This document shows, in pieces, positions 32,253 to 41,042 of a stretch of DNA of 64,000 nucleotides (position 1 is the first letter of the stretch; each line of letters starts with the position of its first letter). The DNA is from JBGPLJ01 sp963826145 (lineage in GTDB: Bacteria; Pseudomonadota; Gammaproteobacteria; Steroidobacterales; Steroidobacteraceae). The position numbers were made by a program, and so were the translations under genes. Under the pieces are notes generated by a model. It did no database searches and was not told where the DNA came from. It saw only the letters and a program-made list of their open reading frames with translations. The stretch covers positions 372,001 to 436,000 of the forward strand of contig CAWGVW010000002.1 in NCBI GenBank assembly GCA_963826145.1. Reading direction: 5' to 3'.

Positions 32253-33280
32253 CCGCTTGCCTTGCGGGCCGGCGAATCGGGAGCGAAGTCGAAGGAGTCG
32301 AACAACAGTTCAGCGGCCGGCAACCCCGCGTCTGGAAAGGCGTGGCGGATCGCATCGATCATCGCCGGCGGCCCGCTCGCGTAGACGCTCGCATCTACGA
32401 GCGAGCCTTCTTCCTGCAGCACCGCCTCGTGCACCCAGCCTCGCCGTCCTGGCCATGGGTCGCCCGCCTCGGTACTTGAAAGCACGGGGCGGTACTTGAA
32501 GTTTGGGTAGCGCTGCGTCCACTCCTCGACCGTCGCGTGCTCGTAGAGATCGACGGGCCGACGCGCGCCCCAATAGAAATGAAGCTCGCGCGTCGACCCG
32601 CCCTCGAGGGCATGGCGCAGGATCGACTTGAGCGGCGCAAAGCCGGTGCCGCCGGCGATCAGCACAGCCCGGCGCGCAACATTCTCGCGATAGATGAATT
32701 GCCCGATCGGACCTTCGACTCGAAGAAGCGCCTTCGGCTTCATGGTCGTGAAGACGCTCTCGGTAAATTCGCCGCCCGCGACTCGGCGCACATGGATCTC
32801 GACCAGCGCAGAATCGTGTGGCGGACTTGCGATCGAAAAGCTGCGCCGACGGCCGTTCGACAGCATCACGTCGATGTATTGCCCGGGCTGGAAAACGAGC
32901 GGCTCCACGGCCGGCATGCGCAGGAACACGGCCATCACGTCCGGGGCAAGCAATTGCATGCTCTCGACGCGGCACGGCAGATTCTTGATGGGCGCTTCGC
33001 TTGCGCGAAAGATGGCGCGTGCTTCGATGAGGAGATCCGAGTCCGCGCGCGCCTGGCAGAGAAGACCGAATCCTGCGCGCTCCTCTTCGTCCATCAATCC
33101 GAGCGGCCGGCCGGCCGGATAATGAATGCGCCCGCTCAGGATGCGCGCGCGGCACGAGGAGCAATTCCCGCCCTTGCAGCTGTGCGGAAGATTGATGCCG
33201 GCGCGGAGCGCCGCTTCCAGAACCGGTTCGTCGGGGCTGGCGTCGAAACTGCGTCCGTCGCCAGCGATTGTGACTTTCAA
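32249..33280 (-). CDS. 2Fe-2S ferredoxin-NAD(P)H reductase (AscD/Fre-like)
   Basis: 343 aa. The N-terminal plant-type ferredoxin domain has ligands in CKGGNCSSC and a fourth Cys in GLLCQAR. The ferredoxin-reductase FAD domain (RRSFSIASPP) and NAD domain (VLIAGGTGFAPLKSIL) follow. The start is a TTG at 33280 immediately beside a 74-bp hairpin repeat, with no evident ribosome site, so the 5' end may have been rebuilt by the repeat. In related genomes a reductase of this type accompanies ubiD, consistent with flavin reduction for prenyl-FMN use; here a ParA-like gene and the repeat lie between. Confidence 0.88.
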   Translation of the reverse strand: MKVTIAGDGRSFDASPDEPVLEAALRAGINLPHSCKGGNCSSCRARILSGRIHYPAGRPLGLMDEEERAGFGLLCQARADSDLLIEARAIFRASEAPIKNLPCRVESMQLLAPDVMAVFLRMPAVEPLVFQPGQYIDVMLSNGRRRSFSIASPPHDSALVEIHVRRVAGGEFTESVFTTMKPKALLRVEGPIGQFIYRENVARRAVLIAGGTGFAPLKSILRHALEGGSTRELHFYWGARRPVDLYEHATVEEWTQRYPNFKYRPVLSSTEAGDPWPGRRGWVHEAVLQEEGSLVDASVYASGPPAMIDAIRHAFPDAGLPAAELLFDSFDFAPDSPARKASG

Positions 33281-33283
33281 ACC

Positions 33284-33357
33284 GGTACCGGTATTGGATT
33301 ACTGGGGATTTGGTCAATCATCCGGCACCAAATCCCCAGTAATCCAATACCGGTACC
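33284..33357. repeat. 74-bp perfect stem-loop repeat, copy 1 (GGTACC family)
   Basis: Left arm 33284-33314 and right arm 33327-33357 are perfect 31-bp inverted copies around a 12-nt loop (CAATCATCCGGC). Arms begin GGTACCGGTATTGGATTACT. A related copy of the same total length lies at 48449-48522. It fills the gap between the ParA-like and reductase genes. Confidence 0.95.
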
Positions 33358-33359
33358 TG

Positions 33360-34019
33360 CTAAGCAGCCTTGTTGGCGGCGACCGGCTGGCTGCGCCGGC
33401 TCCCGAGCCATTCGGTGATCGGCTTCCACTGCTTCCAGTCGGGCCAGGCAAGATATTCCGGCAGCTCGAAGATGCTCAGGCCCCGCGTGTACGCACGCAC
33501 ATAATTCTGTGCCTCGCGCAGCGCCGCGATGTAGGGAACCTTGATCTCTTCGAGAAAATCGTTGAGCTCTTCGAAGATGAGCGTGTTTTCCTTCACGCGG
33601 TTCGCGACAACCGCCACGCGCGCCAGCTTGTTTTCGATTTTCGCGCGACCGAGGAGCTCGCCGAGAAAACGTTGGGTCGCGCGGATATCGATGGTCGACG
33701 GCAGCACCGGCACGATGATGGTGTCGGAGCGGCGCAGAAGCTCCGAGAGGTCGGGACCGTGGATGCGTGCGGGCGCATCGATAATGACGGCGTCGCAGTC
33801 GCGCGGCGTGTGCCTCAAGCCGTCGCGAAAACCTTTGACTCCGATGATGGGAACCGCATCCGCCGGGCGGGCCGCGAGCCAGTCGAGACTCGACTGCTGC
33901 GGATCGAAGTCGGCGAGAGCCACCTTGTCGCCGTTGACGGCGCAGTAGGCCGCGAGGTTAGTCGCGAGAGTACTCTTGCCGCTGCCACCCTTGGAATTCA
34001 GCACCATGATGTGACGCAT
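33360..34019 (-). CDS. ParA/MinD-family ATPase, orphan
   Basis: 219 aa. Deviant Walker A KGGSGKST near the N-terminus, switch I FDPQQSS and switch II VIIDAPARI are intact. No ParB, parS or MinE is adjacent, so it is not the chromosome-segregation ParA; such orphans position protein complexes or cargo such as chemoreceptor arrays or microcompartments. The C-terminal 40 residues (LPEYLAWPDWKQWKPITEWLG) are aromatic-rich. Partner protein unknown. It lies between ubiD and the reductase gene on the same strand. Confidence 0.88.
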   Translation of the reverse strand: MRHIMVLNSKGGSGKSTLATNLAAYCAVNGDKVALADFDPQQSSLDWLAARPADAVPIIGVKGFRDGLRHTPRDCDAVIIDAPARIHGPDLSELLRRSDTIIVPVLPSTIDIRATQRFLGELLGRAKIENKLARVAVVANRVKENTLIFEELNDFLEEIKVPYIAALREAQNYVRAYTRGLSIFELPEYLAWPDWKQWKPITEWLGSRRSQPVAANKAA

Positions 34020-34089
34020 GCAAACACCCCTTCGCTGCTCGCACGTAAATTAGCTGTGGACGGGCGCGAAGTAAATGCGCTTTTGCGTG

Positions 34090-35553
34090 CTAGTCGATGC
34101 CGAGGCTCGGCCAGAGACGGTCGATTCGGGCCCTGACTTCCTCCGACATGGTGATCTTCCTGCCCCAGCGACGGGTGGTTTCCCCGGTCCACTTGGCGGT
34201 CGCGTCGAAACCGATCTTCGACCCAAGGCCCGCCACCGGCGAGGCAAAATCGAGGTAGTCGATTGGCGTATTTTCAACCAGCACGGTGTCGCGAGCGGGA
34301 TCCATGCGTGTGGTCACGGCCCAGATCACGTCCTGCCAGTTACGTACGTCGATGTCGTCATCCGTGACGATGATGAACTTCGTGTACATAAACTGCTTGA
34401 GAAACGACCAGACGCCGAACATGACCCGCTTGGCGTGTCCTGCGTACTTCTTTTTCATGCTCACGACGGCGATTCGATAGGAACAGCCTTCCGGCGGCAG
34501 GTAGAAGTCGACGATTTCCGGAAACTGCTTCGTCAGGAGCGGCACGAAGATCTCGTTCAGCGCGAGCCCCAGCATGGAAGGCTCATCCGGCGGCCGGCCC
34601 GTGTAAGTGCTGTGATAAATCGGGCGCTTGCGATGGGTAACGCGCTCGATTTCGAGCACCGGAAAGCGCTCGACTTCGTTGTAGTAGCCGGTGTGATCGC
34701 CGAACGGGCCCTCGTCCGCGTCGTCGCCCGGCGTCATGAAACCCTCGAGCACGATCTCCGCGCTCGCCGGCACCTTGAGGTCATGTGAAAGACATGTCAC
34801 GAGCTCGGTCCGACTGCCGCGCAGGAGACCCGCGAAAGCGTATTCGGACAAAGTGTCGGGAATTGGCGTCACCGCGGCGAGGGTCGTGGCTGGATCCGCG
34901 CCAAGCGCCACCGCGACGGGGAACCGTTGACCCGGATGTGCGCGCTGCCAATCCAGGAAATCGAGCGCCCCGCCACGATGCGCTAGCCATCGCATGATCA
35001 CGCGGTTGCGCCCGATGACCTGCTGGCGATAGATACCCATGTTCTGGCGGGCCTTCTCGGGTCCGCGGGTGGTGACGAGGCCCCACGTGATGAGCGGTGC
35101 GACATCTTCCGGCCAGCAGGTCTGGATCGGAAACTGCGCGAGGTCGACGTCCTTGCCCTCCAGCACGACCTCTCGACAGGGGCCGTCGCCCACGTCTTTC
35201 GGCGCCATGTCGAGGACCTTCTTATAGAGAGGCAGCTTCTGCCATGCGTCGCGCAAACCCTTCGGCGGTTCCGGCTCCTTGAGCGTCGCAAGCAGCACAC
35301 CAAGCTGGCGCAAATCCGCGGGCGTTTCCTGCCCGAGCGCCGCGGCAACGCGTCCGACAGTGCCGAAGAGATTGCCGAGGACCGGCATGTCGAAGCCGCG
35401 CGGCCGTTCGAAAAGGAGCGCCGGTCCGCCGCGTTTCAGCGTCCGGTCGCAGACTTCGGTCATCTCGAGGACGGGACTGATTTCTTCCTTGACGGGCGCG
35501 AGCTCGCGGCGCGTCGCGAGCTGGTCGAGGAAGTCGCGGAGGTCTTTGTACAT
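34090..35553 (-). CDS. ubiD: 3-octaprenyl-4-hydroxybenzoate carboxy-lyase UbiD
   Basis: 487 aa, standard UbiD length. N-terminal ALLFERPRGF, central prFMN/metal-binding region, DDADEGPFGDHTGYY with the catalytic Glu/Arg network, and a C-terminal VVTDDDIDVRNW segment. It decarboxylates the polyprenyl-hydroxybenzoate ring in ubiquinone synthesis and needs prenylated FMN from UbiX, which is not in the window. An inverted GGGGAC repeat begins 7 bp upstream of the ATG and overlaps the leader. Confidence 0.95.
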   Translation of the reverse strand: MYKDLRDFLDQLATRRELAPVKEEISPVLEMTEVCDRTLKRGGPALLFERPRGFDMPVLGNLFGTVGRVAAALGQETPADLRQLGVLLATLKEPEPPKGLRDAWQKLPLYKKVLDMAPKDVGDGPCREVVLEGKDVDLAQFPIQTCWPEDVAPLITWGLVTTRGPEKARQNMGIYRQQVIGRNRVIMRWLAHRGGALDFLDWQRAHPGQRFPVAVALGADPATTLAAVTPIPDTLSEYAFAGLLRGSRTELVTCLSHDLKVPASAEIVLEGFMTPGDDADEGPFGDHTGYYNEVERFPVLEIERVTHRKRPIYHSTYTGRPPDEPSMLGLALNEIFVPLLTKQFPEIVDFYLPPEGCSYRIAVVSMKKKYAGHAKRVMFGVWSFLKQFMYTKFIIVTDDDIDVRNWQDVIWAVTTRMDPARDTVLVENTPIDYLDFASPVAGLGSKIGFDATAKWTGETTRRWGRKITMSEEVRARIDRLWPSLGID

Positions 35554-35559
35554 GAAGAA

Positions 35560-35634
35560 GGGGACGGGTCCATTTTTGCATCAGGGTTCGCTACATTATC
35601 CAGTGATGGGCACGGCAAAAATAGACCAGTCCCC
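35560..35634. repeat. Inverted GGGGAC-core repeat element (REPIN-like), 75 bp
   Basis: GGGGACGGGTCCATTTTTGC (35560-35579) is matched in inverse orientation by GCAAAAATAGACCAGTCCCC (35615-35634), 18 of 20 positions, with a 35-nt spacer. It separates the divergent ubiD and GNAT genes and contains the leader of both. A half-copy is found at 9547-9563. Confidence 0.75.
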
Positions 35635-35672
35635 CGCGGCCAAAAAAAGATCGGTCTCCGACCTGCCGCGCT

Positions 35673-36230
35673 CTGACTCGGCGCGACTGGCCGCATATCG
35701 AGAAGCTCTTCGGGCCGCGCGGCGCGTGCGGTGGTTGCTGGTGCATGCTTTGGCGCGTGCCGGGCGCGAAGACCGAATGGCAGGCGCGGCTCGGCGACCG
35801 CAACAAGCGCGCCTTTCGTAAACTCGTTGAGGCAGGCCGCGTGCGCGGGTGCCTCGCATTCGCCGGCCGCAATCCGGTCGGCTGGGTGAGCATCGGGCCG
35901 AAGTCTGAGTTTCCGTATTTCGAACGCAGCCGATCGATTCCGCTGAGCGCCGATGCGCGCGAGTGGTGCGTCACTTGTTTCTATGTGCCGGCACGCTGGC
36001 GTAGCCAGGGCGTCGCGACGGCCCTGCTCACTGCCGCTGTCGAGCTCGCCTGCAAAAGCGGCGCGCACCTCATCGAAGGCTATCCGCTCGTGCCGCGCGA
36101 TCCCGAGGCTCGAGCGCCGGCGGCATTCGCGTGGACGGGTGTCCCGAAGCTTTTCGAGCAGTGCCGCTTCGAACGCGCGGCGAACCGGCAAGCGAAGAAG
36201 GTCATCTATCGGCGTCGGCTGACCGCTTGA
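35673..36230 (+). CDS. GNAT-family acetyltransferase with uncertain or frameshifted 5' end
   Basis: The ATG at 35745 lies inside a conserved motif: in the same frame upstream the sequence reads LTRRDWPHIEKLFG followed by PRGACGGCWCM. The protein must therefore begin earlier, but no ATG, GTG or TTG occurs in frame back to a stop at 35622. The only candidate is a CTG at 35673 (185 aa). Alternatively translation starts at an ATG at 35605 in another frame and a one-base indel near 35670 has broken the gene. Downstream the GNAT fold is normal: CFYVPARWRSQGVATALLTAAV is the acetyl-CoA loop. Substrate unknown. Confidence 0.6.
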   Translation: MTRRDWPHIEKLFGPRGACGGCWCMLWRVPGAKTEWQARLGDRNKRAFRKLVEAGRVRGCLAFAGRNPVGWVSIGPKSEFPYFERSRSIPLSADAREWCVTCFYVPARWRSQGVATALLTAAVELACKSGAHLIEGYPLVPRDPEARAPAAFAWTGVPKLFEQCRFERAANRQAKKVIYRRRLTA

Positions 36231-36246
36231 GGTATCCTCGCGGGCC

Positions 36247-37074
36247 ATGCGGATCGACTTCACCAAGATGCATGGACTCGGCAACGACTTCATCATCTTC
36301 GACGCACCGAAGGGCCCGCTGCCGGATGTGGAACACTGGCGAAAACTCTCGCATCGTCACAACGGCATCGGCTTCGACCAGGCCCTCGTGCTCGAACCGC
36401 CGCGCGATGCCAAGACGGCCGTCTACTACCGCATCTTCAATGCCGACGGCGGCGAGGTCGAACAATGCGGCAATGGCGCGCGCTGCGTCGCCATGCTCGT
36501 CAGCCGGCGCCTCGCGCGCGGCCCTGGTGAGATCGTGATGGACAGCCCCGGCGGCGTCGTTCGTGCCCGGGTGCTCGACGGCGGCTGGGTGTCGATCGAC
36601 ATGGGCGCGCCGAACTTCGACCCGGCATCATTGCCGTTCGAAGCTTCGTCCGAATCGTATGTGTATCCGCTGCAGGTCGCAGGCACCGAGGTGGAAATCG
36701 GCGCCGTCTCGATCGGCAATCCGCACGCAGTACTCAAGGTCGCCTCCGTCGCGAGCGCACCGGTCGATCGGCTTGGCCCGGCCATCGAGAAGCATCCGCG
36801 CTTTCCGCGGCGTACGAACGTGGAGTTCATGGAAGTTGTCGCGCCCGACCACATCCGGCTACGGGTCTTCGAGCGCGGCACCGGTGAAACACTGGCTTGC
36901 GGCACCGGCGCCTGCGGCGCGGTGGCCGTGGGCCGTCGCCACGGTTTGCTCGGTGAGAAGGTCAACGTCGACCTGCCGGGCGGACGGCTTATCATTGAGT
37001 GGGCGGGACCCGGGCAGCCGATCTGGCTGACGGGCCCGACCGAAACGGTATTCCAGGGGTCTGTCGACATTTGA
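36247..37074 (+). CDS. dapF: Diaminopimelate epimerase
   Basis: 275 aa. The two catalytic cysteines are present: Cys74 in NADGGEVEQCGNGARC and the second near residue 219 in LACGTGACGAVA. The N-terminal KMHGLGNDFIIFD is diagnostic. It converts LL- to meso-diaminopimelate for lysine and peptidoglycan. It heads the conserved dapF-DUF484-xerC cluster. Confidence 0.96.
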   Translation: MRIDFTKMHGLGNDFIIFDAPKGPLPDVEHWRKLSHRHNGIGFDQALVLEPPRDAKTAVYYRIFNADGGEVEQCGNGARCVAMLVSRRLARGPGEIVMDSPGGVVRARVLDGGWVSIDMGAPNFDPASLPFEASSESYVYPLQVAGTEVEIGAVSIGNPHAVLKVASVASAPVDRLGPAIEKHPRFPRRTNVEFMEVVAPDHIRLRVFERGTGETLACGTGACGAVAVGRRHGLLGEKVNVDLPGGRLIIEWAGPGQPIWLTGPTETVFQGSVDI

Positions 37075-37096
37075 AGCGAGCCAGGGAGCACAACAA

Positions 37097-37792
37097 GTGA
37101 CCAATCAAGCCCGCGGCCTGCGTGCCGATGCGCTGTCGGAAGAAAGCATTGCCCGGTACCTGGAGAACAACCCGGATTTCTTCGAGCGGCACAGTGGCGT
37201 GCTCGAGAAACTGAGTCTGCCGCATGTGCGCGGCGGCGCCGCGGTGTCACTGGTCGAACGCCAGGTCGACGTTTTGCGTGACCGGCACAGGACGGCCGAG
37301 CGGCGCCTGCGCGAACTCGTCGAGGTCGCGCGTGCGAACGAGCAGCTCGGCGAGAAGGTGCATCGGCTTGCGCGGCGGCTGATCGGTACCCGCGGGCGCG
37401 AAGCGGTCGTATCGGTCGTCGAGGCGGCGCTGCGGGAGGACTTCAACGCACGCAATTCGGTGCTCATCGTGTTCGCGGCAGCCGGCGCGATGCCGCCCAC
37501 CGGCACCTTCCTGCGGGTGCTCGAGCGCTCGGCGCCGGAGGTGAAGATGTTCGATCCGCTGCTCGAATCAGGCAAACCGCGCTGCGGCCAGGTCCGCGAC
37601 ACCCAGCGCGATTACCTCTTCGGCAAGGAGAACGTCGAGATCGGCTCGGTTGCGCTCGTGCCGCTCGGTCCGAGCGGCACGATCGGCCTGCTCGCGATCG
37701 GGAGCTCCGATGCGCAGCATTTCCATCCTGGCGTGAATACGGAGCTGCTGGTGCGCATCGGCGAGCTCATCGCGCAGGCGCTCGTCACCTGA
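37097..37792 (+). CDS. DUF484 (GAF-like) family protein
   Basis: 231 aa, GTG start. The N-terminal segment (SEESIARYLENNPDFFERHSGVL) is the DUF484 signature, followed by a coiled coil (residues about 50-95) and a GAF-like C-terminal domain (EIGSVALVPLGPSGTIGLLAIGS). The function is unknown, but the dapF-DUF484-xerC order is conserved across gammaproteobacteria. The stop overlaps the xerC start by one base (TGATG). Confidence 0.9.
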   Translation: MTNQARGLRADALSEESIARYLENNPDFFERHSGVLEKLSLPHVRGGAAVSLVERQVDVLRDRHRTAERRLRELVEVARANEQLGEKVHRLARRLIGTRGREAVVSVVEAALREDFNARNSVLIVFAAAGAMPPTGTFLRVLERSAPEVKMFDPLLESGKPRCGQVRDTQRDYLFGKENVEIGSVALVPLGPSGTIGLLAIGSSDAQHFHPGVNTELLVRIGELIAQALVT

Positions 37793-38712
37793 TGGACGCT
37801 GCCGCGCTCGTTTGGGTCGAGCGCTACCTCGCTCACCTCAAGACCGAGCGGCGGATGTCCCCGCACACGGCGACCAACTACGCGCGCGACCTCGCGGCGC
37901 TCGAGGTTTCTTGCCGCAAGAAGGGCATCGAGAGCTGGCGCGCCATCGATAGCCAGCACATCCGCGTTTTCGCCGCCGAAGAACATCGCGATGGTCTGGG
38001 ACCGCGGAGCATTCAACGGCGCCTCTCCGCCGTGCGCGGATTCTTTGCATATCTCATTCGCGAGGGCGAACTGCAGGCGAATCCTGCGCGCGAGATCCAG
38101 GCGCCGAAGGCACCGAAGCGACTGCCGAAGACGCTCGATGCGGACCAGATGGCGCGCCTGCTCGATTTTCGCGGGGCGAGCACGCTCGATGCGCGCGACC
38201 GCGCCATCATGGAGCTCTTCTATTCCTCGGGCCTCAGGCTCGCGGAGCTCGCGGCCTTGAGACTCACGGATCTCGACCTCAAGGATCAGACCGTGCGAGT
38301 CACCGGCAAGGGCAATAAGGCGCGGATCGTCCCCGTGGGACGGCACGCCGTCACGGCACTGCGCGCGTGGCTCAGCGAGCGGGGCGCCATCCGGCAGCTC
38401 GAGGATCACGCCCTCTTTGTTGGCACGAGCGGGCGGCGCCTCGGTGTGCGGGCTATCCAGTTGCGAGTGGATCACTGGGCCCGCAAACAGGGGCTGGGCG
38501 TCAAGGTCCACCCGCACCTTTTCCGGCACTCATTTGCCACGCATCTGCTTGAATCAAGTGGCAATTTACGGGGGGTGCAGGAGCTCCTCGGGCACGCCGA
38601 TATCTCGACGACCCAGATCTATACGCACCTTGATTTCCAGCACCTGGCGCGCATATACGATCGCACTCACCCCCGCGCCAAGTCCCGAAAAACGGCCAAG
38701 AACGCCGATTGA
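37792..38712 (+). CDS. xerC: Site-specific tyrosine recombinase XerC
   Basis: 306 aa. SAM-like N-terminal domain (YLAHLKTERRMSPHTATNY), then the catalytic set: Arg in SSGLRLAELAAL, HxxR in HLFRHSFATHL, His in LLGHADISTTQIY and Tyr in IYTHLD. With XerD it resolves chromosome dimers at dif. The position after dapF and DUF484 fixes the XerC identity over other integrases. Confidence 0.95.
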   Translation: MDAAALVWVERYLAHLKTERRMSPHTATNYARDLAALEVSCRKKGIESWRAIDSQHIRVFAAEEHRDGLGPRSIQRRLSAVRGFFAYLIREGELQANPAREIQAPKAPKRLPKTLDADQMARLLDFRGASTLDARDRAIMELFYSSGLRLAELAALRLTDLDLKDQTVRVTGKGNKARIVPVGRHAVTALRAWLSERGAIRQLEDHALFVGTSGRRLGVRAIQLRVDHWARKQGLGVKVHPHLFRHSFATHLLESSGNLRGVQELLGHADISTTQIYTHLDFQHLARIYDRTHPRAKSRKTAKNAD

Positions 38713-38781
38713 ACTTGAGCGCGCGCCGGCCCCGGCTGGCCTGGTGATGCGTTTAATCGAACTCCCTGGAGCATCGAGTCC

Positions 38782-39327
38782 ATGACCGACGCGACTTTCA
38801 ATCCACACGGCACGACCATCATTGCTGTCCGGCGCAACGGCGCTGTCGCAATGGGCGGCGACGGACAAGTGACGCTCGGCGCCACCGTCATGAAAGGCAA
38901 TGCGAAAAAAGTGCGGCGTCTCTTCGACGGCAAGGTGCTTGCGGGCTTCGCTGGTGGCACCGCCGATGCCTTCACGCTGTTCGAGCGTTTCGAAGGGAAG
39001 CTCCAGAAGTTCGGCAACCTCACGCGCGCCGCGATCGAGCTCGCGAAGGACTGGCGCTCGGACCGGTACCTGCGCCGGCTCGAGGCACTGCTCGCAGTCG
39101 CCGACACGACGGCCTCGTTCCTCATCTCGGGCAACGGCGATGTCATCGAACCGGAGCACGAGATCGTCGCGATCGGTTCGGGCGGGAACTTTGCACACGC
39201 CGCCGCTATCGCGCTCCTTCAGAACACGGACCTGAGCGCGCGCGAAGTGGTCGAGAAGTCGCTCGGCATCGCCGCCGATATCTGCATATACACGAACCGG
39301 AATTTGCTGATCGAAGAACTGAAGTAA
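38782..39327 (+). CDS. hslV: HslV, peptidase subunit of the HslUV protease
   Basis: 181 aa. Threonine protease with catalytic Thr11, exposed after removal of a ten-residue leader (MTDATFNPHG); TTIIAVRRNG follows, with VAMGGDGQVT. Leaders of this kind occur in Xanthomonas HslV. With HslU it forms an ATP-dependent heat-shock protease. Upstream at 38714-38733, CTTGAG and CCCC are placed somewhat like a sigma-32 promoter, but the spacing is short and this is weak evidence. Confidence 0.94.
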   Translation: MTDATFNPHGTTIIAVRRNGAVAMGGDGQVTLGATVMKGNAKKVRRLFDGKVLAGFAGGTADAFTLFERFEGKLQKFGNLTRAAIELAKDWRSDRYLRRLEALLAVADTTASFLISGNGDVIEPEHEIVAIGSGGNFAHAAAIALLQNTDLSAREVVEKSLGIAADICIYTNRNLLIEELK

Positions 39328-39340
39328 GCCACACTCAATC

Positions 39341-40669
39341 ATGACACCCCGACAAATCGTCAAAGAACTCGACAGCCACATCGTCGGCCAGGACAAGGCG
39401 AAGCGCGCCGTCGCCATCGCATTGCGCAACCGCTGGCGCCGCCAGCAGGTGCACGAAGGCCTGCGCCATGAGATCACGCCGAAGAACATCCTGATGATCG
39501 GCCCAACGGGCGTCGGCAAGACGGAAATCGCCCGCCGCCTCGCGAAGCTCGCGAACGCGCCCTTCATCAAGGTGGAAGCGACCAAATTCACCGAGGTCGG
39601 CTACGTCGGCCGCGAGGTCGACTCGATCATCCGCGATCTCGTGGACGTCGCCATCAAGATGACGCGCGAAGTGGAAATGGCGAAAGTCCGCGATCGTGCC
39701 CAGGAATCGGCCGAGGAGCGTGTGCTCGACGCGCTTCTGCCCCGTCCGCGCACGATGGGCTTCAGCACCGACGACGTCGGCCAGCCGCGCGATGCGGAAA
39801 CCCGCCAGAAATTCCGCAAGATGCTGCGCGAGGGCGCGCTCAACGACCGCGAGATCGAAATCGAGATGCGTGCTATCCCTGTCGGCGTTGAAATCATGGC
39901 GCCGCCCGGCATGGAAGAGATGTCGGCGCAGCTGCAGTCCATGTTCCAGAACATGGGCGGCAATCGCACCAAATCGCGCAAGCTCAAGGTGAAGGAAGCG
40001 CACAAGCTCCTTGTCGAGGAAGAAGCGGCGAAGATGGTGAACGAGGAGGAGCTGAAGGCGCGGGCGGTGGAAAACGCGGAACAGAACGGTATTGTCTTTA
40101 TAGACGAAATCGACAAGATCGCGCGGCGCCAGGAAACGATGGGTGCGGACGTCTCACGCGAAGGCGTGCAGCGGGACCTTCTCCCACTTGTCGAGGGCTG
40201 CACCGTCAGCACGAAGTTCGGCATGGTGAAGACTGATCACATCCTCTTCATGGCCTCGGGCGCCTTTCACATGTCCAAGCCCTCGGATCTCATTCCGGAG
40301 CTGCAGGGCCGCTTCCCGATTCGCGTGGAGCTCGAGCCGCTGAAGGTCGAGGACTTCGTTCGAATCCTCACCGAACCGAGTGCCTCGCTCACTACGCAGT
40401 ACCGCGCGCTCCTCGAGACGGAGGGCGTCACGGTCGAGTTCTCGAAGGACGGCGTGAAGCGCCTCGCGGAAGTTGCGTTCCAGGTGAACGAGCGCACCGA
40501 GAACATCGGCGCGCGCCGTTTGCACACGGTCATGGAGCGCCTGCTCGAAACAGTTTCCTTCGACGCGGCCGAAAAGTCGGGCGAATCGATTCTCGTCGAT
40601 GCGGCTTATGTCGATCATCACCTCGGCGAGCTCGCCAAGGACGAAGATCTGAGCCGCTACATTCTCTGA
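39341..40669 (+). CDS. hslU: HslU, ATPase subunit of the HslUV protease
   Basis: 442 aa. AAA+ unfoldase: IVGQDKAKRAVAIALRNRWRR, Walker A GPTGVGKTEIARR, the central intermediate domain (about 110-240), Walker B IVFIDEIDKIA, and a conserved C-terminal ending (DEDLSRYIL) that docks into HslV. It lies 13 bp after hslV and is co-transcribed with it. Confidence 0.97.
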   Translation: MTPRQIVKELDSHIVGQDKAKRAVAIALRNRWRRQQVHEGLRHEITPKNILMIGPTGVGKTEIARRLAKLANAPFIKVEATKFTEVGYVGREVDSIIRDLVDVAIKMTREVEMAKVRDRAQESAEERVLDALLPRPRTMGFSTDDVGQPRDAETRQKFRKMLREGALNDREIEIEMRAIPVGVEIMAPPGMEEMSAQLQSMFQNMGGNRTKSRKLKVKEAHKLLVEEEAAKMVNEEELKARAVENAEQNGIVFIDEIDKIARRQETMGADVSREGVQRDLLPLVEGCTVSTKFGMVKTDHILFMASGAFHMSKPSDLIPELQGRFPIRVELEPLKVEDFVRILTEPSASLTTQYRALLETEGVTVEFSKDGVKRLAEVAFQVNERTENIGARRLHTVMERLLETVSFDAAEKSGESILVDAAYVDHHLGELAKDEDLSRYIL

Positions 40670-40682
40670 CGCCGCCGCGCCA

Positions 40683-41033
40683 ATGGCCGCCACCACCGCC
40701 ACCGAGATCAAGCTCCGCAAGCGCTCGAAGATTCTCGAGGTTACGTTCGACGATGGCAGCCGCTACGAGCTGCCGTTCGAATATCTGCGGGTCTTTTCCC
40801 CTTCCGCCGAAGTGAAGGGCCACGGGCCCGGTCAGGAAGTTTTGCAGACGGATAAGCAGGATGTCGCCGTGCTATCGGTCGAGCCGGTCGGTCTTTACGC
40901 GGTGAAACTCGTCTTCAGCGACGGTCACAATACGGGTCTCTACAGCTGGGCCTATCTGCACGAACTCGGCCGCGATCGTGAATCGAAGTGGGCGGGTTAC
41001 CTCGAGCGGCTACGCAAGGCGGGCGCACGCTAG
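40683..41033 (+). CDS. DUF971 domain-containing protein
   Basis: 116 aa. Beta-rich small protein: LEVTFDDGSRYELPFEYLRVFSPSAEV and YAVKLVFSDGHNTGLYSWAYL are the DUF971 signature, a fold shared with the N-terminal domain of gamma-butyrobetaine hydroxylase. No catalytic role is established. It lies 13 bp after hslU, an arrangement seen in other gammaproteobacteria, and may be co-transcribed. Confidence 0.9.
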   Translation: MAATTATEIKLRKRSKILEVTFDDGSRYELPFEYLRVFSPSAEVKGHGPGQEVLQTDKQDVAVLSVEPVGLYAVKLVFSDGHNTGLYSWAYLHELGRDRESKWAGYLERLRKAGAR

Positions 41034-41042
41034 AATGCGCCG

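Noticed and set aside
37792..38712. Phage or integron integrase
   Set aside because: The tyrosine recombinase sits in the conserved dapF-DUF484-xerC-hslVU order, so it is the housekeeping XerC.
38714..38733. Sigma-32 promoter upstream of hslV
   Set aside because: CTTGAG and CCCC are present but too close together, and the region is so GC-rich that the match is not convincing.
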